Shown piece by piece: positions 1 through 7,670 of a DNA stretch of 64,000 nt. A program made the position numbers and the translations under genes. Under the pieces are notes generated by a model. It did not search any database, was not told the DNA's origin, and saw only the letters and a program-made list of their open reading frames with translations. The number at the start of each line of letters is the position of its first letter. Within the stretch, counting starts at the first letter, position 1. The stretch covers positions 17,812 through 81,811 of the forward strand of contig CALLAL010000006.1 in NCBI GenBank assembly GCA_938002255.1. Direction: 5' to 3'. The stretch is from an uncultured bacterium (lineage in GTDB: Bacteria > Desulfobacterota > BSN033 > UBA1163).

Positions 1-71
1 CAGTTTGGAATACAGAGGCCGCACCCCGTACATTTTTCTTCGTCAATTTGAACGATCTTTCGTATTGCCAT
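1..71 (-). CDS. 4Fe-4S ferredoxin, 5' part only
   Basis: Only the first 23 codons are inside the window; the gene runs off the left edge. The peptide begins MAIRKIVQIDEEK and then has CTGCGLC, the start of a [4Fe-4S] cluster-binding motif, so this is an electron carrier of the bacterial ferredoxin type. A strong ribosome site (AAAGGAGG, positions 80-87) lies 8 bases before the ATG. A Crp/Fnr-type palindrome at 133-146 is 62 bp upstream. Small ferredoxins of this type often sit beside hcp (hybrid cluster protein) genes in related bacteria; whether hcp follows here cannot be seen. The ferredoxin identity is well supported; partner and function are inference. Confidence 0.8.
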   Translation of the reverse strand, partial: MAIRKIVQIDEEKCTGCGLCIPN

Positions 72-132
72 GGTCCCATCCTCCTTTAGGTTAATTTTAA
101 TTAAACGATAATAGGTTTTAAAACCTTTTGCA

Positions 133-146
133 TTGATTTAAGTCAA
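133..146 (-). promoter_or_regulatory. Crp/Fnr-family operator (TTGATTTAAGTCAA)
   Basis: A 14-bp palindrome with one asymmetric position, matching the TTGAT-N4-(A/G)TCAA sites of Fnr/Dnr/Nnr-type regulators. It lies 62 bp upstream of the ferredoxin start codon at 71, a normal distance for an activator site. It is one of five closely similar sites in this window. Confidence 0.65.
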
Positions 147-181
147 AAGATAAAAACTTTTATAACTTCATCAAATGACGA

Positions 182-547
182 CATTTAATCAAACCCAATC
201 CTGTCACCGCCTATAAAAAATTTGATCTGGCTTCCAAAAATGGAGAAATCTTTCTTGTTCACCATTATTTCTTAGCCGAAGGTGCTGCGCTATTTCAGGC
301 GAGATGAAGGGTTACTTCCGCTCTTCTCTATTTGGAGGATGCGAAATCGTTTGAAGTGGAATGGATGGATATGGCATTGCATGAAAGGGCCATTACGGAG
401 TTCGAAAAGATTCAAAATCGAGGGGTCACTTTTTGGGATTGCATGAGTTTTGTCGTAATGAGAAGGAGAGGCGTGAAAATCCTGTTGGCTTTTGACCCTG
501 ATTTTCAAAGCCAAGGTTTTTCCCTGTATGGATCGTTTTGGGTTTGA
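182..547 (+). pseudogene. Decayed PIN-domain (VapC-like) protein
   Basis: One reading frame from 182 to 547 carries a recognisable C-terminal two thirds of a PIN-domain nuclease. It has an LVHHYFLAEGAAL segment resembling the TNYVLAE core, then an in-frame TGA at 305-307, then LLYLEDAKSFEVEW and VTFWDCMSFVVMRRRGV...LLAFDPDFQSQGF, which matches the conserved acidic (S-F-x-D-x-x-S-F) and F-D-x-D-F-x-x-x-G-F regions of the family. The N-terminal third with the first catalytic Asp is missing. The internal stop and lost start indicate a dead toxin-type gene; no antitoxin was recognised beside it. Confidence 0.5.
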
Positions 548-704
548 GAGATTGCAAATTTCAAAATTTTCTTCAAGGAAACTGCCATGAAAGTTTTACC
601 CTCCCCTGAGGTATTTTTAGAGAGATGCTCAAGACGGAGGGTGACCTGAATCCTTTGATCTTCATGCTCGCGATGAACGCCATCGGGAGTTTGATTCGCA
701 GCCT

Positions 705-944
705 CTATAGGACACCCAAAGGTTCGCCTCCAAGCCTTTCTGAACAGATCGCTCCTGCTCGTATCAATAGAGATGATGCAATATCTGGGGGAATGAAGGG
801 GACCGGGTTTAGCCTGCGCGGGAATTTGGTCCGTTTTTCGTCGATTTTAGTGCCGGGGTAGATCTTGAAATCTGCCACCGATACAACCCCAAGGCTGATG
901 AAAACCATGACAATCACAAAGACTGTATTTCTCAATCGTTTCAT
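705..944 (-). pseudogene. Truncated secreted protein gene
   Basis: From ATG 944 the peptide starts MKRLRNTVFVIVMVF, a typical export signal. It continues ADFKIYPGTKIDEK, which resembles the mature start of small deltaproteobacterial secreted proteins that carry an A-D-F-x-x-Y-P-G-A/T-K-x-D-E opening. After about residue 38 (near 830) the sequence no longer looks like that family, and the frame runs through the repeat fragment at 723-785 on the other strand. The simplest reading is that a genuine gene lost its 3' part at a junction. The family resemblance is from memory and the ribosome site is weak. Confidence 0.4.
723..785 (+). repeat. Dispersed coding-like repeat, copy A
   Basis: These 63 bp match 33760-33822 at 51 of 63 positions without gaps (hand count). 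In one frame both copies encode a similar string, SLSEQIAPARINRDDAIS here and SLSERIALARLKRNDATS in the other copy, and several differences are silent third-codon changes. This suggests two remnants of the same protein-coding segment rather than a purely structural repeat. Copy A overlaps the 3' end of a truncated gene on the opposite strand. Confidence 0.5.
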
Positions 945-1060
945 TCTAAGTCTTCTAATTTTAATGGGATTTTCGTTCTTCAAGCCTTCTATGGACGGAG
1001 AGTGAATAGACATATACATCTACATCCTCCGTAAAAAATTTAATCCTATTTTAAATGGGA

Positions 1061-1402
1061 TCAAATGCTGCTCTGTCTTTCGGCGAAATCGCCGACCACG
1101 GGGAGTTTGTATTTTTCTCCTTGAAAGGCCTTAAACATGAGGAAGAGCCAGAGGAGCAGGGTCAGGATTGAGAGAATGAGGGAAAAAATCCATCCGATCA
1201 CAGGGATCACTCCAAGAATGATCATGGCTACGAAGAGGGGCAGAAAGATGGCAAGGGACTGGGCTGCGTGAAACCGAACGAACTTGTTCTCCCTCTCAAG
1301 GGCAAGGAAAATAATTCCGGATATCCATCCCAGAACATAAGATAACAATGCCTCAATATTTTCATCCATCCCCAGTGACGTCTTGTTTTTTGAATTTTCC
1401 AT
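1061..1402 (-). CDS. DUF4870-type small membrane protein
   Basis: A 113-residue membrane protein. The pattern LLSYVLGWISGIIFLALE at residues 19-36, then RENKFVRFHAAQSLAIF, then two further hydrophobic helices separated by IPVIGWIF, is the signature of the DUF4870/Tic20-like family of three- to four-helix inner membrane proteins. The conserved K-F-V-R-F-H-A-x-Q-S segment is present. Function is unknown. A GAGGT-type ribosome site lies just before the ATG. It stands alone between a truncated gene and a divergent transporter gene. Confidence 0.75.
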   Translation of the reverse strand: MENSKNKTSLGMDENIEALLSYVLGWISGIIFLALERENKFVRFHAAQSLAIFLPLFVAMIILGVIPVIGWIFSLILSILTLLLWLFLMFKAFQGEKYKLPVVGDFAERQSSI

Positions 1403-1552
1403 CCTGTTGACCTCGCGCTCGACTTGATTTTTATTCTAGGAAACTCATAAAGACGATTCAATGACTCTATTGGATACCAAACTGTTTGTAAAAGGTCAAG
1501 TGAAAAAACTTTCTTTTTATGGTAAAGGTAACAGCAAGAAGGAGGAGGGACG

Positions 1553-2422
1553 ATGTCCTGGCAGGCGCTGGCAGCGGTGATTTTTTGGGGGTTTTCGTTT
1601 ATCGCCACGAAGGTAGCATTGCGGGAAGTCCATCCCTTCACTCTTTTGACTCTACGTTATGCGATCGGTGCCTTCATGCTTCTTTCGGTGCAATTGATCC
1701 GGGACAGCGATTTCTTTAGAGGGTTCTCCTCTCGGGATTGGTTATCCATCTTCATCCTCTCTGCTCTTGGAATTTCTGGCCTTGGCCTGCTCCAAGCCTA
1801 CGGACTCCTTTATACCACCGCCATTAATACCGGATGGATTATTGCGATCAATCCCATTCTGATCGCCCTTTTTGGACGGTTCTTTCTCGGTGAGGCCATT
1901 ACAGGTAAAAAGGGCTTTGGGATCCTCTTAGGGTTTTTGGGAATCTTTCTGATTATCTCGAAAGGGTCGATTTCATTCTCCCTCTTTCAATTCGCATCCA
2001 CCTATGGGGATCTCCTGGTCTTGGCCAGTGTAGTTGCCTGGAGCCTATTTACCATTGGGGGAAAAAGTTTCCTCTTTCGATTTCCTCCTTTAGCCATCGT
2101 AACCAGCATGATGGTCTTAGGCTGTTTGTTTGTGCTTCCTTTGAGCCTTTTCAAGGGAGAGTGGAATAACCTCCTCTCTATTTCTCCCCACGCCTGGATG
2201 GGCATCTTCTTTTTAGGATTTTTCTGCTCAGGACTGGGTTATCTCTTCTGGTATTCGGCTCTTGAGACAAGAGATTCTGGAGTCATCGGCGTCTATCTTT
2301 ATCTGGAGCCATTTGTAACTCTCATCGGGTCCGTCCTCTTGTTGCATGAAAAGATTCTGTGGATTACGATGGTGGGGGGAGGGATGACCCTTGCCGGTGT
2401 CTATCTGGCAACCAGAAAATAA
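1553..2422 (+). CDS. EamA/DMT-family transporter
   Basis: A 289-residue protein with about ten hydrophobic helices in two similar halves, as expected of the drug/metabolite transporter (EamA) family. Family marks include FWGFSFIATKVAL near the N-terminus and the repeated GxxLGFLGIFLI / GGGMTLAGVYLA helix ends of the two EamA repeats, around residues 1-135 and 150-287. A good ribosome site (AAGGAGGAGG) precedes the ATG. Members export or import small metabolites and amino acids; the substrate cannot be told from sequence. It is monocistronic, followed by about 245 bp without a gene that contains the cold-shock promoter. Confidence 0.8.
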   Translation: MSWQALAAVIFWGFSFIATKVALREVHPFTLLTLRYAIGAFMLLSVQLIRDSDFFRGFSSRDWLSIFILSALGISGLGLLQAYGLLYTTAINTGWIIAINPILIALFGRFFLGEAITGKKGFGILLGFLGIFLIISKGSISFSLFQFASTYGDLLVLASVVAWSLFTIGGKSFLFRFPPLAIVTSMMVLGCLFVLPLSLFKGEWNNLLSISPHAWMGIFFLGFFCSGLGYLFWYSALETRDSGVIGVYLYLEPFVTLIGSVLLLHEKILWITMVGGGMTLAGVYLATRK

Positions 2423-2600
2423 GTCTTAGATTGATAGGTAACGCTGATGCCATTCCCCGAAAAATGGATTTTGCTCCCGAAAGAATATCAAGAGAAAGGG
2501 AGAAAAGGGGGAGACGGTTAGAGAAAAAAATGATTGGATGAAGGATAGTGTAAGATGGTGTGTGTCAATAGAGAGTGAGGGGGTTGGATGCATTGACGTA

Positions 2601-2629
2601 TTGACAGGACTTGGGATTGGTGTTATCAA
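2601..2629 (+). promoter_or_regulatory. Sigma-70 type promoter for the cold-shock gene
   Basis: TTGACA at 2601-2606 and TATCAA at 2624-2629 with a 17-bp spacer. The predicted start of transcription, about 2636, leaves a short leader containing the AAGGAGGA ribosome site of the downstream cold-shock gene. Confidence 0.45.
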
Positions 2630-2667
2630 ACCCACTTGAAAAATCAAGAGTGAAGGAGGAGCATCGG

Positions 2668-2871
2668 TTGGCTAAGGGAAAGGTGAAATGGTTTGATGCG
2701 AAAAAAGGGTACGGCTTTATCAAACAAACAGAAGGTCGCGATGTCTTTGTTCACTTTTCAGGGATTCTCAGTGAGGGATTTAAATCCCTGCGGGCTGGTG
2801 AAGAAGTGGAGTTTGAAATTTCAGATGGGCCCAAAGGGCCTCAAGCCGTCAAGGTGTTGAAGGTCAATTGA
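2668..2871 (+). CDS. csp: Cold-shock domain protein
   Basis: A 67-residue single cold-shock domain starting at TTG, chosen because AAGGAGGA (2653-2660) is 7 bases upstream and it gives the usual family length. RNP-1 (KGYGFIK) and RNP-2 (DVFVHFS) single-strand nucleic acid binding motifs are intact, as is the opening [12 protein letters not shown]. The product binds RNA or single-stranded DNA in the cytoplasm as an RNA chaperone. Frame remains open upstream to 2611 but that extension has no family match. A sigma-70-like promoter lies at 2601-2629. Confidence 0.9.
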   Translation: MAKGKVKWFDAKKGYGFIKQTEGRDVFVHFSGILSEGFKSLRAGEEVEFEISDGPKGPQAVKVLKVN

Positions 2872-3061
2872 TTTGCTCTCCATTCTAATTATTAAGCCCT
2901 AATCTCAAAATACCACGTCATACAACCCAGCATTTCGAGCCTTTGGATGATGCAAAGGCTCTTCAAGAACACCCGTCTGCCTTGGTCCTCTGCAGGTTCA
3001 GGTTTGGGATCAAGATGTCCTCCGTTGACTTTTCAGAAGAGGGTCGATTAAATTTAGCGAT

Positions 3062-4828
3062 GTGGAAAAAGAAGGATTGCGATCATTCAGGACTCTCCGC
3101 GAAGACCTTTTTAGGAATCGTTGGAGTATCCTGATCGGGCTTGTTGCCCTTGTTGTTGTTGATATCCTTCAGCTTCTCATCCCGAGGGTGATCAAATATG
3201 CCATTGATGATCTCACCTCTGGGGACCTCGGCTCTTCCCATCTTCTTTTCTACGGTCTTCAAATTTTTATTCTGGCTCTGGGTGTTGGTGGATTTCGATA
3301 TATCTGGAGATACCTTCTCCTGGGGGCATCACGCCGCATCGAAAAAAGTCTGAGGGATCGTTTCTTCCTTCATCTCCAAACGCTTTCCCCATCCTATTTC
3401 TCGCGGACCAAGGTCGGAGATCTGATGGCTCATGCCATGAATGATATCGAATCCGTTCGGATGGCGATGGCCCTGGGGATTGTTTTTTTAGTTGACACCA
3501 TCATTTTGGGTCTTTTGGCCCTCTTTTTCATGATTTACATTCACCCTTTATTAACCGTTTATGCTGTTCTCCCCATGCCCTTCATTACCGTCATCACCTT
3601 CGTCTTTAGCAGATTAGTTCATAAACGATATGAAACGGTTCAAAAAACCTTTGCCAATCTGACCGAAAGGGTAAGAGAGTCCATTGCCGGAATCCGGATC
3701 ATCCGTGCCTATGTGAAAGAAGCGATCGAGAGGGAAAAACTGGCAAACATCAGCCAGGAATTTATCAAAAGGAATATAGGACTAACTCAGATCTGGGGGA
3801 TGTTTTTCCCTCTCCTTCTTTTTCTCTCCAATCTTTCCATGGCCCTGGTTCTCTATCTTGGAGGAAGACTCACCATCCTTCAGTCCATTTCGACAGGGGA
3901 TTTTGTTGCTTTTATGAGTTATCTGGGAATGTTTGTATGGCCAATGATGGCTCTGGGTTGGGCGATCAATATGATTCAGCGTGGAGCCGCCTCAATGGGA
4001 CGCATCAATAAGATTTTTGCTGAGAGACCCGAAATTGATGATGCCCTGGCCGTTTCAGGCCCTTACTCTCTTCGGGGAGGCATTGAAATCCGGGGATTGA
4101 CGCTTGCCCATGGACATGGAGGCGATCCACTTCTCATCGAAATTCGTCTAAACATCGAACCCGGAGAAAAAATAGCACTCGTCGGTCGAACAGGGGCTGG
4201 TAAGACGGTTTTATGCCACCTTCTCGTGAGAATGTTGGAGTCACCCCAGGGAACGATCTTTTATGATGGGGTAGAGATCCACCGCATTCCCCTTAAAGAA
4301 TTGAGAAGGGATATCGCTTTTGTTCCTCAGGACACCTTTCTTTTTTCGGATACCGTTCGTGAAAATATCGCAATGGGGCGGCCCGATGCTTCAGCCCGGG
4401 AGGTAGAAGAAGCAGCAAGACTTGCCCAGATCTATGATGAAATTGTTGGATTCCCTGCAGGAATGGAGACCGTCATCGGCGAAAAAGGTATCACGCTTTC
4501 TGGTGGCCAGAGACAACGCATTGCCATCGCCAGAGCCATTCTGATGAATTCGCCGATCTTTATTCTTGATGATGGGCTTTCCTCGGTTGACCTCCAAACC
4601 GAGGAACGGATCCTTGAGGGGTTGGAAAAGTTTCTTATCGGGAAAACCTCTCTCCTTGTTACCCATCGTGTGGCTCCCCTTCGAAGGGCAGACCGAATCA
4701 TTGTTCTGGATCAGGGAAGAGTTGTAGAGATGGGAGATCATGCCACTCTCCTCTCCAGGGGAGGGATCTATGCAAAACTTTATTGGGAGAGGGAGATGGA
4801 AGAGGAGATCGAAAAGGGAAAATTCTAA
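3062..4828 (+). CDS. ABC exporter half-transporter, degenerate-site subunit
   Basis: 588 residues: about six membrane helices (residues 20-310) followed by an ATPase domain. Walker A is GRTGAGKT near residue 374, the signature is LSGGQRQR, and Walker B reads FILDDG near residue 500, where the usual catalytic Glu is replaced by Asp. The next gene has a normal Walker B but an altered signature (LSAGQ). That complementary asymmetry is the pattern of heterodimeric MsbA/LmrCD/TM287-288-type exporters, in which one ATP site is degenerate. Start is GTG with no clear ribosome site, so the exact N-terminus is uncertain. Substrate unknown (lipids, peptides or drugs are possible). Confidence 0.85.
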   Translation: MEKEGLRSFRTLREDLFRNRWSILIGLVALVVVDILQLLIPRVIKYAIDDLTSGDLGSSHLLFYGLQIFILALGVGGFRYIWRYLLLGASRRIEKSLRDRFFLHLQTLSPSYFSRTKVGDLMAHAMNDIESVRMAMALGIVFLVDTIILGLLALFFMIYIHPLLTVYAVLPMPFITVITFVFSRLVHKRYETVQKTFANLTERVRESIAGIRIIRAYVKEAIEREKLANISQEFIKRNIGLTQIWGMFFPLLLFLSNLSMALVLYLGGRLTILQSISTGDFVAFMSYLGMFVWPMMALGWAINMIQRGAASMGRINKIFAERPEIDDALAVSGPYSLRGGIEIRGLTLAHGHGGDPLLIEIRLNIEPGEKIALVGRTGAGKTVLCHLLVRMLESPQGTIFYDGVEIHRIPLKELRRDIAFVPQDTFLFSDTVRENIAMGRPDASAREVEEAARLAQIYDEIVGFPAGMETVIGEKGITLSGGQRQRIAIARAILMNSPIFILDDGLSSVDLQTEERILEGLEKFLIGKTSLLVTHRVAPLRRADRIIVLDQGRVVEMGDHATLLSRGGIYAKLYWEREMEEEIEKGKF

Positions 4829-4871
4829 ATTCGAAGCATGATTTTCCATGTTCGGATTGCTGGGTTAAACA

Positions 4872-6998
4872 ATGTACGCTGATTTTGGGTATATGGAAGA
4901 GGGGAAGTTGGGGAAGCCCTACGACCTCAAGTTGATGATTCGGCTGGGGGCTTTTCTCAAGCGTTACTGGTTCTTGATGAGCCTTTCCTTGCTCCTCGTC
5001 CTCTGTATGGCTGGTCTTGATCTGGTCATTCCCTATTTAACCAAAGAGGCGATTGACCTGTATATTCTAAACAGTGCCAGAGAAGTAATCCTTCGCCGAG
5101 ACAACTCTCCTGAAGAGATACGGTTTCTTCAACATGTTGAGGATCGGCTCATTCCGATGAGAATGGAGAACCGCTTTCTTCTTCCATCGGATGCTTTCAG
5201 GTCGATGGACCGAAGAGAAATTATTTTTTTGCAAAAGGCAGGTCTGCTTACTGAAAACCGTTACTACCTCTTCATCCCCAAACGTCTCGAAGAGGAAGCC
5301 TTGCCCCTCAAATATCCTGACATTTTTGATAGAAGCGGTCGCTATATTTATCTCCCTCTGGAGAGGGTGAAAGTATTGGAGAGGGAGGATCAGCTTCTCA
5401 TTAGAGAAGGGGATATTGAAGGGGTTTTACGTATTGCCCTCCTCATGGTCATCATCTTGGCCCTCCATTTCGGATTAAATTTCTTTCAAGTTTATACCAT
5501 GGAAGTGGCGGGTCAAAAGATGATGCATGACCTTCGGATCAAAGTTTTCACTCACCTTCAAACCCTTTCCATTTCCTTTTTTGACAGAAATCCTGTGGGA
5601 AGACTGGTTACACGACTTACCAATGATATCCAGAATGTCCATGAAATGTTCACCTCCGTTCTTGTCAATCTCTTCCGCGATGTTCTCTTGTTGATAGGAG
5701 TCATCGCCATCCTGCTTCATCTTCACAAGGAGATGGCCCTTCTGTCTTTTTCCATGGTTCCTCTCATTTTTATTACGACCCTCTTCTTCAGTCGGTTAGC
5801 CAGAGAGGCGTTTCGAGAGATTCGTTTTAAGGTAGCCCAGATGAATAGTTTCCTCCAGGAGAGTTTATCAGGCATTCAAGTCGTACAACTGTTCAGGAGA
5901 GAAGCAGCAAATGGGAAGAAGTTTGAGAAAATCAATGAAGCTCATTACTTAGCGAATATGAGACAGATCACCATTTATGCCTTCTTTGTTCCGCTGGTCG
6001 AAATTTTAAGCTCAGGAGCCACAGGATTCCTCATCTGGTATGGGGGAGGCAAGGTTCTGCAAGAAGCCATTAGCCTTGGGGTTCTTGTTGCCTTTCTCTC
6101 TTATATACGGATGTTTTTCCAGCCCATTCGGGACCTTTCGGAAAAGTATAATATCCTCCAATCCGCGATGGCTTCTCTCGAAAGAATCTTTGGTCTCTTG
6201 GATCAAGAGACCAACATCACGTTGCCAGGCTCGCCGGTTCGAGGAACCCTGAGGGGGCATATCGAGTTCCAGCAGGTCTCTTTTTCCTACAATGGAAAAG
6301 ATCGGGTCCTCCAGGATATCACCTTCTCTGTATCAGAAGGAGAGACGGTCGCTCTTGTCGGAGCTACCGGTGCTGGAAAGACATCCCTTCTTCACCTCAT
6401 CGAACGGTTTTATGAGCCGGAAGAAGGGAGGATTCTCGTGGATGGGGTTGATATTCGTGAGAGGGATATCTCTGAACTCCGTTCACAGATAGGCTTGGTC
6501 ATGCAGGATACGTTTCTTTTCGCTGGCACCATCGAGGAGAATATCCGGTTAGGGGATCCTCATGCCAACGGGGAAAGGGTCAGAGAAGTGGCTCGGGCCG
6601 TCAATGCAGATCAATTTATTATACGATTGGTCAATGGATATCAGACCATGGTGGGAGAAGGGGGAGAGGTGCTTTCGGCAGGCCAAAGGCAACTTTTAGC
6701 ATTTGCGAGAGCCCTTTACACTGACCCAAAAATTCTGATCCTGGATGAGGCAACCTCTCATGTGGATCCTGAGACTGAACGGTTAATTCAGGAGGGTTTG
6801 AAACGATTGCTTCAAGGGAGAACAGCGATCGTGATCGCCCATCGTCTCTCAACGATTCAAGACGCAGATCGGATCATTTTGCTTCATAAAGGAAGAATTC
6901 TGGAAACTGGCACTCATGAGGCTTTAATGAAAAAGCAAGGGCTTTATTACCGATTGTTTCAGATTCAGTTCGGCGTCAATCAATGGATCGCCCGGTAG
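4872..6998 (+). CDS. ABC exporter half-transporter with large extracytoplasmic insertion
   Basis: 708 residues, the second subunit of the exporter encoded with the preceding gene (43-bp gap). The membrane domain has an unusual hydrophilic stretch of about 115 residues (roughly 65-180) between the first and second helices, which should lie outside the cytoplasm. Walker A GATGAGKT is near residue 496, the signature is LSAGQRQ near 600 and Walker B ILDEATSHVD near 622 keeps the catalytic Glu. Together with the Asp-substituted partner this predicts one consensus and one degenerate ATP site. The insertion may bind substrate or a periplasmic partner; that is speculation. Confidence 0.85.
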   Translation: MYADFGYMEEGKLGKPYDLKLMIRLGAFLKRYWFLMSLSLLLVLCMAGLDLVIPYLTKEAIDLYILNSAREVILRRDNSPEEIRFLQHVEDRLIPMRMENRFLLPSDAFRSMDRREIIFLQKAGLLTENRYYLFIPKRLEEEALPLKYPDIFDRSGRYIYLPLERVKVLEREDQLLIREGDIEGVLRIALLMVIILALHFGLNFFQVYTMEVAGQKMMHDLRIKVFTHLQTLSISFFDRNPVGRLVTRLTNDIQNVHEMFTSVLVNLFRDVLLLIGVIAILLHLHKEMALLSFSMVPLIFITTLFFSRLAREAFREIRFKVAQMNSFLQESLSGIQVVQLFRREAANGKKFEKINEAHYLANMRQITIYAFFVPLVEILSSGATGFLIWYGGGKVLQEAISLGVLVAFLSYIRMFFQPIRDLSEKYNILQSAMASLERIFGLLDQETNITLPGSPVRGTLRGHIEFQQVSFSYNGKDRVLQDITFSVSEGETVALVGATGAGKTSLLHLIERFYEPEEGRILVDGVDIRERDISELRSQIGLVMQDTFLFAGTIEENIRLGDPHANGERVREVARAVNADQFIIRLVNGYQTMVGEGGEVLSAGQRQLLAFARALYTDPKILILDEATSHVDPETERLIQEGLKRLLQGRTAIVIAHRLSTIQDADRIILLHKGRILETGTHEALMKKQGLYYRLFQIQFGVNQWIAR

Positions 6999-7108
6999 AT
7001 TTTTCGGCTGATGACCTAAACCCAGGTTCAACCTTTTTGGAGGAGGGGACAGCGAGCCTCGAATGCTGGTTGACAAAGTAAATGCCCGTATCCTATAAAG
7101 GGAGTGAT

Positions 7109-7318
7109 ATGAAGGAAGATGAAGAGATTCAACCTCAAATTCCAGAGGAAGAGAGGAGGCGGGCCATTGACCTCAACCTTCTCTTTCCGGGAAAAGATTA
7201 TGATTTAAATCGTCTCTTTCCTGATGAAGAGACTAAAAGATTACTCCATGATTTAAAACGGAATAAGAGGGAAATTGACCGTTTTATCAAAAGCCTAAAT
7301 ATTGAGGAGGAGGAGTAA
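7109..7318 (+). CDS. Small acidic protein, function unknown
   Basis: 69 residues from ATG 7109, preceded by AAGGGAGTG at a good distance; an ATG at 7082 in the same frame lacks a ribosome site. The protein is highly charged, with two similar short elements, AIDLNLLFPGKDYDL and LNRLFPDEETKRLL, and a predicted helical C-terminus rich in Lys and Glu. No membrane segment or Cys. The stop codon is immediately followed by the start of the zinc-ribbon gene, so the two are very probably co-translated. Not recognised as a named family. Confidence 0.65.
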   Translation: MKEDEEIQPQIPEEERRRAIDLNLLFPGKDYDLNRLFPDEETKRLLHDLKRNKREIDRFIKSLNIEEEE

Positions 7319-7546
7319 ATGAAATGCCCCCATTGTGAGGCGATCATCCCTTTTCTTCTCTGCGGGAAATGTGGAGAGTCAATTCCTGAAAAGAGCAACT
7401 ATTGCTGCTGGTGTGGGAGCCAAGTTTCTCCCAAAGAGGAACAAGGGGATTTTTCAACTCGAGTGTTATGCCGTGATGGAACCTGTATCGGGGTCATCAA
7501 TGATTTGGGGGTTTGTAACATCTGTGGAAAGCCTCTGGTTGGGTAA
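7319..7546 (+). CDS. Double zinc-ribbon protein
   Basis: 75 residues with CPHC, CGKC, CCWCG and CNIC pairs plus a further Cys pair in VLCRDGTC, enough ligands for two zinc sites. Such proteins usually serve as small nucleic-acid-binding or protein-docking modules; no specific role can be assigned. It starts directly after the stop codon of the preceding gene, and the AGGAGG of its ribosome site lies inside that gene. Confidence 0.7.
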   Translation: MKCPHCEAIIPFLLCGKCGESIPEKSNYCCWCGSQVSPKEEQGDFSTRVLCRDGTCIGVINDLGVCNICGKPLVG

Positions 7547-7598
7547 AGAAGCTCAGGACTCTTTTAAAATTGCATGGTAAATCATGGGGTTGGATCAA

Positions 7599-7627
7599 TT
7601 GACAGATGGACTTCAAGTGATTAACTT
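7599..7627 (+). promoter_or_regulatory. Possible promoter upstream of lon
   Basis: TTGACA at 7599-7604, a 17-bp spacer and TAACTT at 7622-7627. The -35 is perfect and the -10 is weak. It is placed correctly for the lon gene starting at 7671. Confidence 0.35.
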
Positions 7628-7670
7628 ATGGGTAACAGAACGAATCCTATGATGGATGAGGAGGTTTTTT

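Noticed and set aside
7070..7099. TTGACA-N18-TATAAA promoter-like pair before the gene at 7109
   Set aside because: A transcript starting about 7106 would lack the gene's own ribosome site, so it is probably chance or serves nothing.
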